In this document: in pieces, positions 1 to 8,030 of the stretch
Numbering within the stretch: position 1 is the first letter of the stretch
How the letters are laid out: the number at the start of each line of letters is the position of its first letter
DNA from: F23-B02 sp963613665
Lineage (GTDB): Bacteria; Bacillota; Clostridia; Oscillospirales; Oscillospiraceae
Direction of reading: 5' to 3'
NCBI GenBank assembly: GCA_963613665.1
Contig: CAVEAL010000014.1
Coordinates: forward strand, 3,795 to 67,794
DNA: 64,000 nucleotides
Notes under the pieces: model-generated
The model's database searches: none
What the model was told of the DNA's origin: nothing
The model's input: the letters and a program-made list of their open reading frames with translations, nothing else
Made by a program: the position numbers and the translations under genes

Positions 1-343
1 CGGCGCCGCCCGCGCGGATCGACTCGATCAGCGTGCCCAGCGGCAGGAGCGTTACCTGCAGCTTTCCCTGGTAATACTGACGCGCGACCTCCGGGTTGCG
101 GTTGTAGTGCGTGCCGATGAGTTCGCGCACCTGACCGTTGTACAGCAGGCGGCCGAGTCCGTGCTCGGGTCCGCTGCCGAGGCCGCAGGAAATGATGGTC
201 AGATCCCGCAGGCCGCTGTCAGCCAGAGCTTCGACCAGCGCAGAGGGGAGTCCCGCACCGCCGAAGCCGCCGATCATGATGCGGTCACCGCTGTGCACAA
301 GCGCCATCGCCTGCGCAAGTGTGCAGTTTTTCCCTGTGTGCAT
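1..343 (-). CDS. 3-oxoacid CoA-transferase subunit A (partial)
   Basis: N-terminal 114 residues of a family I CoA-transferase alpha subunit (AtoD/ScoA type). It transfers CoA between a 3-oxoacid or short acyl-CoA and a carboxylate through a glutamyl-CoA intermediate carried by the beta subunit. Seen: GDRIMIGGFGGAGLP, the family's glycine-rich CoA-binding start, then GLGRLLYNGQVRELIGTHY and TPxGTL-like LLPLGTLIESIRAGGA. The ATG is preceded by AAAGGAGG. The gene leaves the window at its left edge, so the rest of subunit A and any subunit B lie outside. It is the last visible gene of the long minus-strand CoA operon, 75 nt behind the MaoC gene. Confidence 0.88.
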   Translation of the reverse strand, partial: MHTGKNCTLAQAMALVHSGDRIMIGGFGGAGLPSALVEALADSGLRDLTIISCGLGSGPEHGLGRLLYNGQVRELIGTHYNRNPEVARQYYQGKLQVTLLPLGTLIESIRAGGA

Positions 344-418
344 CCTGCGGTGTCCTCCTTTGCGGTATATACTTGAAGTGCGCTTCCCTGCCCTTTCATC
401 TGCTGGGGGATGCAGCAA

Positions 419-901
419 TCAGGCGGTCTCCTCGTCGCGCTTTGTTTTGATCATAAGCACGGAATCGTACTGCAGGACGGTCACGTCGTTCTGGTTAATG
501 ACGTCCGTGTGCCGGGTGAGGATCGCATACTGCGGCTTGGAGGTGATGCGCTTGTCGGTGATTGTCGTCACGTTATGGATCGTGTCGCCGAAAAAGACCG
601 GTGCAGTGTCTTTGATGTGGTTCTGCTCAAGCGAAGCGACGACGCTGCTCTTGAACAGGCCGGTAAGCGAATTGAGGCCGTATGAGATCGCGAGCGTCAG
701 CATGCCGTGCGCGATGGGCTTGCCCCAGCGGGACTTTTCGGCATAGGCGCGGCTGGTGTGCAGCTCAACATAGTCGCCGGTCAGCCCGGCGAAGAGCATC
801 ACGTCCGCTTCCGTGATCGTGCGCGACGGCGTCACGTAGGTGTCGCCGATCTGCAGATCGTCATAGTACAGGCTGTGATCGTAGGCAATGGGATTGCTCA
901 T
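419..901 (-). CDS. MaoC-like hot-dog enoyl-CoA hydratase
   Basis: A 160-residue single hot-dog protein of the MaoC/(R)-hydratase family, probably adding water to an enoyl-CoA (or removing it from a hydroxyacyl-CoA). The hydratase motif lies at residues 38-54 (FAGLTGDYVELHTSRAYA) and keeps the catalytic D-x4-H pair, D43 and H48. This is followed by GKPIAHGMLT, the usual active-site lid strand. Length fits a single-domain MaoC. It sits 32 nt behind a CaiB-type CoA-transferase gene, so its substrate is probably a CoA thioester made by that operon. The operon also has a crotonase, so both (R)- and (S)-specific hydration chemistry may be present. Exact substrate unknown. Confidence 0.85.
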   Translation of the reverse strand: MSNPIAYDHSLYYDDLQIGDTYVTPSRTITEADVMLFAGLTGDYVELHTSRAYAEKSRWGKPIAHGMLTLAISYGLNSLTGLFKSSVVASLEQNHIKDTAPVFFGDTIHNVTTITDKRITSKPQYAILTRHTDVINQNDVTVLQYDSVLMIKTKRDEETA

Positions 902-933
902 AGTCGTATACTCCTTTTCGTATGACGGTGTGT

Positions 934-2139
934 TTATTTGACGATGCCGTCAGTCTTGAGCGCGGCGATCTGCTCGTCGGAGTAGTGCATGGCCTTGAGG
1001 ACCTCGTCCGTGTTCTCGCCGAGCGTGGGCGCCTTCTTGAACTCGATATTACCGGCAGAGGCGGACTTGATGGGGATCATCGGCATGACGACCTTGTTGC
1101 CGTTGCCATAGGTGATCTCGCGCATGTAGTCGTTCTCGAGCGCCTGCGGATCCTTGTGCAGGTCTTTGTAGTGGCGGACATAGGCCGCGGTGATGTCCTT
1201 TTCTTCAAAGCGGCGCATGATCTCGGTCGAGTCGATTTTCGCAAACGCGTCATCAAGGATCCGGATCATGTCCGCGCGGTTTTTGAGCATGGTGATGGAA
1301 TCCTGGAAGCGCGGGTCGTCGATGTATTCCGGGATCTCCAGCTGCGTGAACACTTCCTTGAAGTAGCGGTCATACTGCATGACCCAGAGTGTGACCCACT
1401 CGCCGTCCTTGCATTTATAGCTGGTGTTGAAAGGCTTGACGCTAAGACGCTTTTTCGGATACGCGTCATCGAAGCGGGGCTGGGTGATGATTGCCGGCAT
1501 GGCGCACATCCACGTGGCAGCGCCGTAGAGCGAGACCTCGATCAGGTCGCCCTTGCCGGTGCGTTTGGCGTTGAGCAGCGCCATGAGCACGCCGGCGAAC
1601 AGTGTCGTGCCGGTGAAGATATCGCCGCCGCTCGGGGGCGGAACCATCGGATAGCCGCTCTCCTCCACTGCGTCTCTGGCGAGACCGGAGTTGGTGAAGA
1701 ATGCCACGCCGTCAAAGCCGGGCTTGGCAGCATCGGGCCCCTTTGTGCCGTAGCCGGTCAGCATGCCGTATACGAGTTTGGGGAAGCGGTCCTTGAGCGA
1801 ATCATAGTCGATACCCAGGCGCTGGAGGCCCTGCGGGCGCGTGTTGGTGATGAAGGCATCTGCGTCTTCGAGCATTTCAAACAGGACTTCTTTGCCCTTT
1901 GGATCCTTCAGGTCCAGGCAAATGCACTTTTTGTGCGCGTTGAAGACGTCAAACAGTTCATTCTCTTCATCATTTGCAGGCACATTGTTCGACGGGCCGT
2001 GAAAGCGCCACGGATCGCCCTTCAAACCCTCAATCTGGATGACCTCTGCGCCAAATTCGCTGAAGTAGCGCGTCGTCGTCGTGCCGGCCACGAAATTGCA
2101 CAGAGAGATGATCTTAATACCTTCCAAGGGCAGACTCAT
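934..2139 (-). CDS. Family III CoA-transferase (CaiB/BaiF), copy 1
   Basis: A 401-residue CoA-transferase of the CaiB/BaiF/Frc family, which swaps CoA between acyl-CoA and a free acid through an aspartyl-CoA anhydride chain. Seen: N-terminal LEGIKIISL with FGAEVIQIE (Rossmann half), the PGFD motif at 140-143 whose Asp is the expected acyl carrier, and a C-terminal KAPTLGENTDEVL typical of the family. It is clearly divergent from the second family III enzyme in this operon (9211-10413), so the two probably act on different acids or at different steps. Family members include 2-hydroxyacid CoA-transferases (HadA/FldA), but no hadBC-type dehydratase is present here. Substrate not assignable. Confidence 0.9.
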   Translation of the reverse strand: MSLPLEGIKIISLCNFVAGTTTTRYFSEFGAEVIQIEGLKGDPWRFHGPSNNVPANDEENELFDVFNAHKKCICLDLKDPKGKEVLFEMLEDADAFITNTRPQGLQRLGIDYDSLKDRFPKLVYGMLTGYGTKGPDAAKPGFDGVAFFTNSGLARDAVEESGYPMVPPPSGGDIFTGTTLFAGVLMALLNAKRTGKGDLIEVSLYGAATWMCAMPAIITQPRFDDAYPKKRLSVKPFNTSYKCKDGEWVTLWVMQYDRYFKEVFTQLEIPEYIDDPRFQDSITMLKNRADMIRILDDAFAKIDSTEIMRRFEEKDITAAYVRHYKDLHKDPQALENDYMREITYGNGNKVVMPMIPIKSASAGNIEFKKAPTLGENTDEVLKAMHYSDEQIAALKTDGIVK

Positions 2140-2193
2140 AATCAGTTATCCTCCTTTTCAATAATGCAGCGGCGTACCGCTTTGGCTGTTGCT

Positions 2194-3192
2194 TCAAACG
2201 CTTCTCTTTTTGATTTCCGTAATCAGCGCCGGAAGCAGGCTGGTGAAATCGGTGACTGCGCCGCAGTCAGAATAATCGAAGATCGCGGCGCTGCGGTCGC
2301 GGTTGACGCTGATGATGCACGCTGCGCCCTGCATGCCGACCTTGTACTGCGCGGCACCGGACACGGCAAGGTTGATCATCAGCTCCGGCTTTACGGTCAG
2401 ACCGGACTGACCGATCTGCACGCTGTGCGGCAGCAGGCCGCTCTCGATGAGCGGACGCGAGCCGCAGACCTGACCGCCGAGCAACCGTGCAAGCTCCTGC
2501 ATCTGCTCGATCTGGGCCTGTGTCTTGACGCCGCGGCCGCCGCTGACGAGCACGCGCGCTCTGTCGGCACCGGTGTCGCTGCCGGACTTGGCATTCTTGC
2601 TCATGCATTCGTACTGCGGGTCAGGCGTGACGGTGACGGCCGTCTCGATGATAACGCCGCTGCGCGCCGCGTCGGAGGCGAGCGGCTGGAACATCTGCTC
2701 ATGCACGGTGGCCATCTGCGGACGCTTTTCCCGGATGACGATGTGTGCGTGGATCTTGCCGCCGTAGCCGGGCGTCGTCTGGTAGAACTCGCCTTCCTCG
2801 TCAAAGCCGAGGTCGATCGCGTCGGCCGTCAGGCCGGTCTGCAGGCTGATCATCATGCGCGGGGCCAGATCACGGCCGATGCTGGTAGCGCCATAGAGCA
2901 GGATAGACGGACGATATTCCTTCACCAGCTGCGTAAGCGCCTGCTGATAGGGTCTGGCGCTGTAAATGCCGAGCGCCGCGTTTTCGGCGACGATCACCTG
3001 ATCCGCGCCGCGGGCGATGAGCGTGTACGCCAGCGCGCGCACGCTGCTGCCGAGCAGGACGGCTGTGACCGGCTCCTGGCAGTGCGTTTTAAGCTCCTGC
3101 GCCTTGGCGAGCAGCTCGAAAACCGTCTCGTGGATGACACCGTCACGCTGCTCAGCAAAGACCCAGATTCCATTATCACATTTGCTGTTCAT
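2194..3192 (-). CDS. etfA: Electron transfer flavoprotein alpha subunit
   Basis: A 332-residue EtfA/FixB. It binds FAD and, with EtfB, passes electrons between acyl-CoA dehydrogenase and other carriers. Seen: N-terminal ETF domain (residues 8-190) and the C-terminal FAD-binding domain with VLVSGGRGVKT, SRPLIESGLLPHSVQIGQSG and INLAVSGAAQYKVGM, the conserved FAD loop. It begins 11 nt after the etfB stop, so the two are translated together. The location next to acyl-CoA dehydrogenase and CaiB genes indicates a pathway-dedicated ETF rather than a general one. Whether this ETF bifurcates electrons cannot be told from the sequence by eye. Confidence 0.93.
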   Translation of the reverse strand: MNSKCDNGIWVFAEQRDGVIHETVFELLAKAQELKTHCQEPVTAVLLGSSVRALAYTLIARGADQVIVAENAALGIYSARPYQQALTQLVKEYRPSILLYGATSIGRDLAPRMMISLQTGLTADAIDLGFDEEGEFYQTTPGYGGKIHAHIVIREKRPQMATVHEQMFQPLASDAARSGVIIETAVTVTPDPQYECMSKNAKSGSDTGADRARVLVSGGRGVKTQAQIEQMQELARLLGGQVCGSRPLIESGLLPHSVQIGQSGLTVKPELMINLAVSGAAQYKVGMQGAACIISVNRDRSAAIFDYSDCGAVTDFTSLLPALITEIKKRSV

Positions 3193-3203
3193 ACTGTTCT
3201 CCC

Positions 3204-3989
3204 TTAAATGAAATGTTTTTCTTTGAGCATATCGGCGATCTGGGATGCCATTTCAGCAGTGCTGCCGGTGACGTAGCACGTCTGCTTTTCGCTCTTGGGC
3301 GGCTGAAAGACCTTCTTCGTGACGGACGGCGAGCCGGGAATGCCGATCATTTCCGGGGCGGCTGCCAGTGCGGCGGCATCCCAGGTGACGATCTCCTTTT
3401 CTGTTGCGGCCAGAATGTTGCGCGGATCGGCATAGCGCGGGCGCTCGGGACTCTTGCACACGGACACGACGGCCGGAAGCTGTACGCGCACGTGCTCGAC
3501 GGCGTCCTCCGTTTCGCGGTCGCAGTATGCCCAGCCGTCTTTCACGTCCAGCGACGTTGCGAGCGTGACCTGCGGGTAATCGAGGAAGGCCGCGACGGCC
3601 GGGCCGACCTGAGCCGTGTCGCCGTCGTCGGAGTTGCGGCCGGCGATGATGAGATCGACGCCGCCGATCTTCTCGATCGCCTTTGCCAGTGTGTATGCCG
3701 TTGCATAAGTGTCGGCACCGCCGAATGCGCGGTCAGAGAGCAGATATGCCTCGTCGCACGTATGGCTCAGCGCCTTGAACAGTACGCGGGTCGCCTGCGG
3801 CGGGCCCATGGTGATGGCTGCAATGGTCGCGCCGTATTTCTCCTTGAGCGCCACGGCCGTATCCAGCACCGTCGCGTCAACGGGATTGAGCTTGTTTTTT
3901 ACGCCATCACGCATCAGATTGCCGGTCCTGGGATCCAGCTTTACGGTATCCGTATCCGGGATCTGTTTGATCAGAATTGCGATTTTCAC
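3204..3989 (-). CDS. etfB: Electron transfer flavoprotein beta subunit
   Basis: A 261-residue EtfB/FixA, the nucleotide-binding partner of EtfA. I chose GTG at 3989 because it gives the standard VKIAILIKQIPDT N-terminus and has AAGGAG six nt upstream; a longer in-frame reading exists but would run into the preceding crotonase gene and has a basic, unrelated leader. Seen: DPRTGNLMRDGVKNKLNPVD, TMGPPQA and LIIAGRNSDDGDTAQVGPAVA, the AMP/FAD-binding signature in which bifurcating forms place a second FAD. Residues 200-261 form the arm that wraps EtfA. It lies 40 nt behind the crotonase gene and directly before etfA. Confidence 0.92.
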   Translation of the reverse strand: MKIAILIKQIPDTDTVKLDPRTGNLMRDGVKNKLNPVDATVLDTAVALKEKYGATIAAITMGPPQATRVLFKALSHTCDEAYLLSDRAFGGADTYATAYTLAKAIEKIGGVDLIIAGRNSDDGDTAQVGPAVAAFLDYPQVTLATSLDVKDGWAYCDRETEDAVEHVRVQLPAVVSVCKSPERPRYADPRNILAATEKEIVTWDAAALAAAPEMIGIPGSPSVTKKVFQPPKSEKQTCYVTGSTAEMASQIADMLKEKHFI

Positions 3990-4029
3990 GTTTCTCTCCT
4001 TATCTTTTGCTGTGGGGTGGGTCTCGGGC

Positions 4030-4824
4030 TTATTTGCCCTGGAACTGCGGCTTGCGCTTTTCGACGAATGCCGTCGTGCCCTCTTTCTTGTCATCGGTGC
4101 CGAGCAGCATGCCGAAGGTCAGCTTCTCCAGATACATGGCGGTGTTCAGGTCGGCGTTGCTGCCCTCGAGGATGGCACGCTTGGCCAGCGCGAGTGACAG
4201 CGGCGCTTTCTTGATCATCCATCTTGCGACCTTGAGCGCCTCATCCATCAGCTGCTCCTGCGGAACGGCCTTCATGGCGAGGTTGCAGCGCACGGCCTCC
4301 TCCGCGTTCATGGAGTAGCCGGTCAGAATGAGCTGCTTTGCGATGCCCATGCCGCAGATGCGCGTCAGGCGCTGCGTGCCGCCAGCGCCGGGAATGACGC
4401 CGAGACCGGCTTCCGGCAGGCCAACGGTCGCATTGTCGGACATGATGCGGATATCGCATGCCAGCGCGACTTCGAGGCCGCCGCCGAGCGCGTAGCCGTT
4501 GACGGCGGCGATGACGGGTTTGCGGTTTTTCTCAATAAGCTCCAGTGCCACCGGAAGCGCGATGCAGTCACGGTAGAGCGCCTGCATGGGCTGCAGCTGC
4601 ATGACGTTGTTGATGTCGGCACCGGCGATGAATGCCTTTTCGCCGCTGCCGGTGATGATGCCGACTCGCAGCTCGTCGTTTTCATCGAGATACTTTGCGA
4701 AGTTGTACAGGTCAGACCACGTTGCTGCGTTGAGTGCGTTCATGACCTCGGGGCGGCAGATCGTAAAGATCGCAACGCCGTCTTTTTCTTCCAGCGTAAA
4801 GTGCGTGAATGTCGGCTTATCCAT
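4030..4824 (-). CDS. Enoyl-CoA hydratase/isomerase (crotonase family)
   Basis: A 264-residue crotonase. Seen: NALNAATW near residue 29, oxyanion-hole segments at AFIAGAD (64-70) and YALGGGLEVALACD (111-124), and both catalytic glutamates of the hydratase type, E118 and E138 (in GLPEAGLGVIPGAGGTQRL). This pair predicts true hydration/dehydration of an enoyl-CoA rather than only isomerisation. The C-terminal helix ends with FVEKRKPQFQGK, the usual CoA-pocket closure. The gene follows the CoA ligase by 22 nt. Carnitinyl-CoA dehydratase (CaiD) is a related possibility given the CaiB-like neighbours, but nothing fixes the substrate. Confidence 0.92.
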   Translation of the reverse strand: MDKPTFTHFTLEEKDGVAIFTICRPEVMNALNAATWSDLYNFAKYLDENDELRVGIITGSGEKAFIAGADINNVMQLQPMQALYRDCIALPVALELIEKNRKPVIAAVNGYALGGGLEVALACDIRIMSDNATVGLPEAGLGVIPGAGGTQRLTRICGMGIAKQLILTGYSMNAEEAVRCNLAMKAVPQEQLMDEALKVARWMIKKAPLSLALAKRAILEGSNADLNTAMYLEKLTFGMLLGTDDKKEGTTAFVEKRKPQFQGK

Positions 4825-4846
4825 TTCTGTTCCTTCTTTCTGTAAG

Positions 4847-6403
4847 TTAATTCAGGCCCGCGATCGGGCGGAATTGTTCGGGGTGCTCGCGCAGAACGCT
4901 CTTCTGGACCTTGCCCGTCACGTTGTGCGGGACCTCGCCCATATAGGCAACATAGCGCGGCTTTTTATAGCTTGGCAGCGTTTCGCGGCAGTAGCGCACA
5001 AGTTCCTCGTCGCTGAGCGTCATACCGGCTTTGAGCACGATTGCTGCGGCGACCGCCTCTTCAAACCGGACATCCGGCACTCCGATGACAGCGCAGTCGG
5101 AAATGGCGGGGTGGTTTCTCAGAATGTCCTCAACCTCCTGAGCGTAGACATTCTCGCCACCGGTTTTGATCATATCCTTCACACGGTCGACCAGATAGTA
5201 ATAGCCGTTGGCATCACGCCGCATCAGATCCTCCGTGTGGAACCAGCCGTTGCTGAAGACACGCTGATTGAGTTCGTCATTTTTCAGATAGCCCCGGAAG
5301 AGCATCGGTGAACGCACGATCGCCTCGCCGACCTCGCCGACCGGGACGTCCCGCATCTGCCTGTCGACGATGCGCAGCTCGCAGTTAGCGTTGATATGGC
5401 CGACGCTCGTGATGCGTTCCGGATGCGCCAGCAGCTCCTCCTGCGAGATGACCATGCTGCACGGGGCGCAGGTCTCCGTAGAGCCGTAGGATGCGCGCAG
5501 GCTGGCATTGGGAAACATTTCGCAGATTTTGCGCACATAGTCTTCGCTGCATTTGCCTCCGGTGAACTGGGCCTCTCTGAGCGAGGCGACATCATAGTGC
5601 CGCCACAGGCCGGAATCGTACAGGCGCATGTAGATCAGCGGCGGAACGACCAGCATTTGCGTGACGTGATAGGTCTGGATCTGCTCAAAGATAAAGTCTG
5701 GATTGACTTTGTTGACGAGCACGAAAGTGCCGCACAGTGCCAGCATCTTGACGAGGATACTCATGCACGCCGTGTGGAAGAATGGGCAGTGCGTGAGTGC
5801 GACCTCCGGCCGATGACTGTTGTCGTTTTCGATAGCCAGCATCTGGCCGTATTCGCGCATCATCTTCTGCGTGCGCACGGCGGCCTTGGAGGTGCCGGTT
5901 GTGCCGCTGGTGAGAATGATGACGGATTCGTCGTCCTCAGTGAGATCGACCTGCGCTTCCTCGGCGCTACCGGTCAGGAGGCCGGAAAAGCAGTACTCAC
6001 CCGGCGCCGGTTCGCCGGTCGTGATGACCAACTGCAACTTGCCGTACATCTGCGCGGCTTCGTGGATCGTCCGGGCAAAGTCCGCGTCAAAAAGAATAGC
6101 CTTACAGCCGGTAACGTCCATGATGCGCGAGATCTCCCCAGCGAGGAAATGCGTGTTGATTGCGACCGCCGTCGCGCCGATCTTCTGTGTCGCCAGAAAG
6201 CACAAGACGGTCTCGGCGCAGTTGCGGAACATATATGCGACACGGTCACCCCTGCGGACGCCCAGTGCCTTGAGCGAATTTGCAACACGGTTTGTTTCCC
6301 GGTTGAGTTCGCACCACGTGTACTCCTTGCCGTAGCAGGAAAACGCGAGGCGATCCGGGTACATGAAAGCATTCCGAATCAGATAATGGCCAAATTGGTA
6401 CAC
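4847..6403 (-). CDS. AMP-forming acyl-CoA synthetase
   Basis: An ANL-superfamily ligase that activates a carboxylate to its CoA thioester using ATP. Seen: P-loop ILTSGTTGTSKAAVRTQ, the A5-like RASYGSTETCAPC, NGWFHTEDLMRRDANGYYYLVDRVKDMIKTGGENVY (adenylate hinge, shown here only as a motif region), and the catalytic lysine of the C-terminal lid in NVTGKVQKSVLR. I prefer GTG at 6403 (AAAGGAG ten nt upstream, start YQFGHYLIRNAF, 518 residues); an ATG at 6481 would give 544 residues but has no good ribosome site. Closest in layout to CaiC/BaiB-like ligases. It follows the permease gene after the operon's longest gap. Confidence 0.9.
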   Translation of the reverse strand: MYQFGHYLIRNAFMYPDRLAFSCYGKEYTWCELNRETNRVANSLKALGVRRGDRVAYMFRNCAETVLCFLATQKIGATAVAINTHFLAGEISRIMDVTGCKAILFDADFARTIHEAAQMYGKLQLVITTGEPAPGEYCFSGLLTGSAEEAQVDLTEDDESVIILTSGTTGTSKAAVRTQKMMREYGQMLAIENDNSHRPEVALTHCPFFHTACMSILVKMLALCGTFVLVNKVNPDFIFEQIQTYHVTQMLVVPPLIYMRLYDSGLWRHYDVASLREAQFTGGKCSEDYVRKICEMFPNASLRASYGSTETCAPCSMVISQEELLAHPERITSVGHINANCELRIVDRQMRDVPVGEVGEAIVRSPMLFRGYLKNDELNQRVFSNGWFHTEDLMRRDANGYYYLVDRVKDMIKTGGENVYAQEVEDILRNHPAISDCAVIGVPDVRFEEAVAAAIVLKAGMTLSDEELVRYCRETLPSYKKPRYVAYMGEVPHNVTGKVQKSVLREHPEQFRPIAGLN

Positions 6404-6524
6404 GACGAAGGCACTCCTTTCAAAGGAAGGATAGACATTTTTTTGCACGGGCAGCGGCTCTGCCTGATAAAAGGGACGCATTGGGGGCGGAGTCCCTGCC
6501 CGTGCCGGGGGAAATGCTGATAAG

Positions 6525-6546
6525 TTGATATAGTTTTGATATAGTT
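6525..6546. repeat. Tandem 11-bp direct repeat in operon gap
   Basis: Two perfect adjacent copies of TTGATATAGTT (plus-strand reading) lie in the 173-nt gap between the permease and the ligase genes. The gap is much longer than the other spacings in this operon (11-75 nt). The repeat is AT-rich in a GC-rich setting, so it could be a protein-binding site or part of an internal promoter read leftward. No function can be assigned from sequence alone. Confidence 0.6.
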
Positions 6547-6576
6547 AGTATCTGAGGCCAAGCTGTCAGGGCACAC

Positions 6577-7977
6577 TCAGCAGAGACCGTGGAGCATCCA
6601 GATTGGGATGCAGCAGAGGATGCCGACGATGCATGCCAGCAGGTAGACATGCGACATTTTTGAGACCTGCTTAAATTCGCACATATTGCCGGATGCGGCA
6701 AGCGCGGTCAAAACGGTGGCGTTGGTGTACTTGGTGGGGAAGCAGTTGACAACGTTCATGACGATGAAGCCAAAGCACCAGGGGTTGATGCCGGCAGCCT
6801 CTGCCATCGGCGCGCACGCGACGACAAAGATCGTCATCAGCGCGGTCTGGGACACGAACACGAAGCGGAACAGGTAAATGATGATGCAGGTCGCGACGAC
6901 CATGACGGCAGGGTTGACAAACAGCGGGGAGAGCATGCCGGTGAAGGTCGCGCCGACCCAGTCGGAGATGCCGGTATTGCTGAACACGGAGGCGAGGCTG
7001 GTGCTGGCGGCGATGAACACGACGGATTCCCAGGCGACCTTGTTGCGGAAGTCGTTTCTGTCGAGGATCTTGAGTGCGAGCAGCGCGACCATGCCGAGCT
7101 GTGCCGTGGAAGCGGCGGCGATGCCAATCGTCTTTTCAAGGATCCAGAGGATGATGCACAGCACCAGAACGGCGGCCGAGATCTTCTCTTCCCTGCTCAT
7201 GGGGCCGAGGGCCTCATACTGCGCCTTGCTGAATTCCTTGGAGATGGGCTTGGCGTCTTTCGGTCTGTAGAACAGGATGATGGCGCCGCAGCAGATTACG
7301 AACAGTGCGATGAGCAGCGGCCACGCATTGCCGATCCACTGCATGAAGGTCCAGTTCTGATACTGGGCGGCCAGCAGGCCGGTCATGGTGAAGGTCATGG
7401 TCGTGCCGGTCAGCCACACGCCGCCATTGCCGCCGAAGGCGAGCCACGCGGTGGCGAAGAAGCCGGCGGCGGACTTGGAGCCGTCCTCGAAGCCGAGCTC
7501 ACGGTTGTAGGTGCTGCACAGGGGGGCTGCGATGGAGACCTTCGCGGTCTGGCTCGGAACGAGCGGGTTGACCACGTTGCCGGCGACGAACAGAGCGAGG
7601 ATCTGCTTGCTCCAGCTGCCGGAGAACCAGGACATGATCTTGAGAACGACACGGCGCAGGAAGCCGGTTTTCGACAGTGCGGCGCCGATGACGAACACGG
7701 GGATGACGATCCAGATGACGCCGCCGCTCCATGCGGAGTACGCGGTAGCCAGCGGGACGCATTTGGTGATGACGAGCATCATCTGCATGAACAGGCACGT
7801 CACGAAGTCGGGCAGCGTGCCGCCGATCCAGAAGAACACGGCCATGACGAAGATGCCGAGGGAGTGCCATCCCTCCGGGGACAGGCCTTCGGGTGCGTCC
7901 GTCAGGAAGAACACCACCATGGCGATGATGCCGAGGATGCCGAAGATCGCCTGCTTTTTGTTAAAATAGCGGGACAT
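6577..7977 (-). CDS. SLC13/DASS-type carboxylate permease
   Basis: A 466-residue integral membrane protein with about 11-12 hydrophobic segments, of the divalent anion:Na+ symporter (SLC13/CitT/DASS) type within the ion-transporter superfamily. Seen: two inverted halves, each with a hairpin-like Ser/Asn-rich motif (NPLVPSQTAKVSIAAPL near residue 136 and ASTSLASVFSNTG near 325), and WLTGTTMT and FPTKYTNATVLTALAASGN, typical of substrate/Na+ sites in this fold. It lies between the acyl-CoA dehydrogenase and CoA ligase genes, so it probably imports (or exchanges) the acid that the pathway activates. Carboxylate is a family-based inference; the exact acid is unknown. Confidence 0.82.
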   Translation of the reverse strand: MSRYFNKKQAIFGILGIIAMVVFFLTDAPEGLSPEGWHSLGIFVMAVFFWIGGTLPDFVTCLFMQMMLVITKCVPLATAYSAWSGGVIWIVIPVFVIGAALSKTGFLRRVVLKIMSWFSGSWSKQILALFVAGNVVNPLVPSQTAKVSIAAPLCSTYNRELGFEDGSKSAAGFFATAWLAFGGNGGVWLTGTTMTFTMTGLLAAQYQNWTFMQWIGNAWPLLIALFVICCGAIILFYRPKDAKPISKEFSKAQYEALGPMSREEKISAAVLVLCIILWILEKTIGIAAASTAQLGMVALLALKILDRNDFRNKVAWESVVFIAASTSLASVFSNTGISDWVGATFTGMLSPLFVNPAVMVVATCIIIYLFRFVFVSQTALMTIFVVACAPMAEAAGINPWCFGFIVMNVVNCFPTKYTNATVLTALAASGNMCEFKQVSKMSHVYLLACIVGILCCIPIWMLHGLC

Positions 7978-8030
7978 GAATTCTATCTCTCCTTATTAAA
8001 TATAGGTGATCGATTGGGGCTGCGGATGGT

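Noticed and set aside
922..3207. Long open reading on the plus strand opposite the CaiB and EtfA genes
   Set aside because: It mirrors two well-identified minus-strand genes, has no family motifs and arises from GC-rich codon bias. The same applies to the long plus-strand readings over 9.3-12.5 kb, 45.7-49.6 kb and 61.5-62.4 kb.
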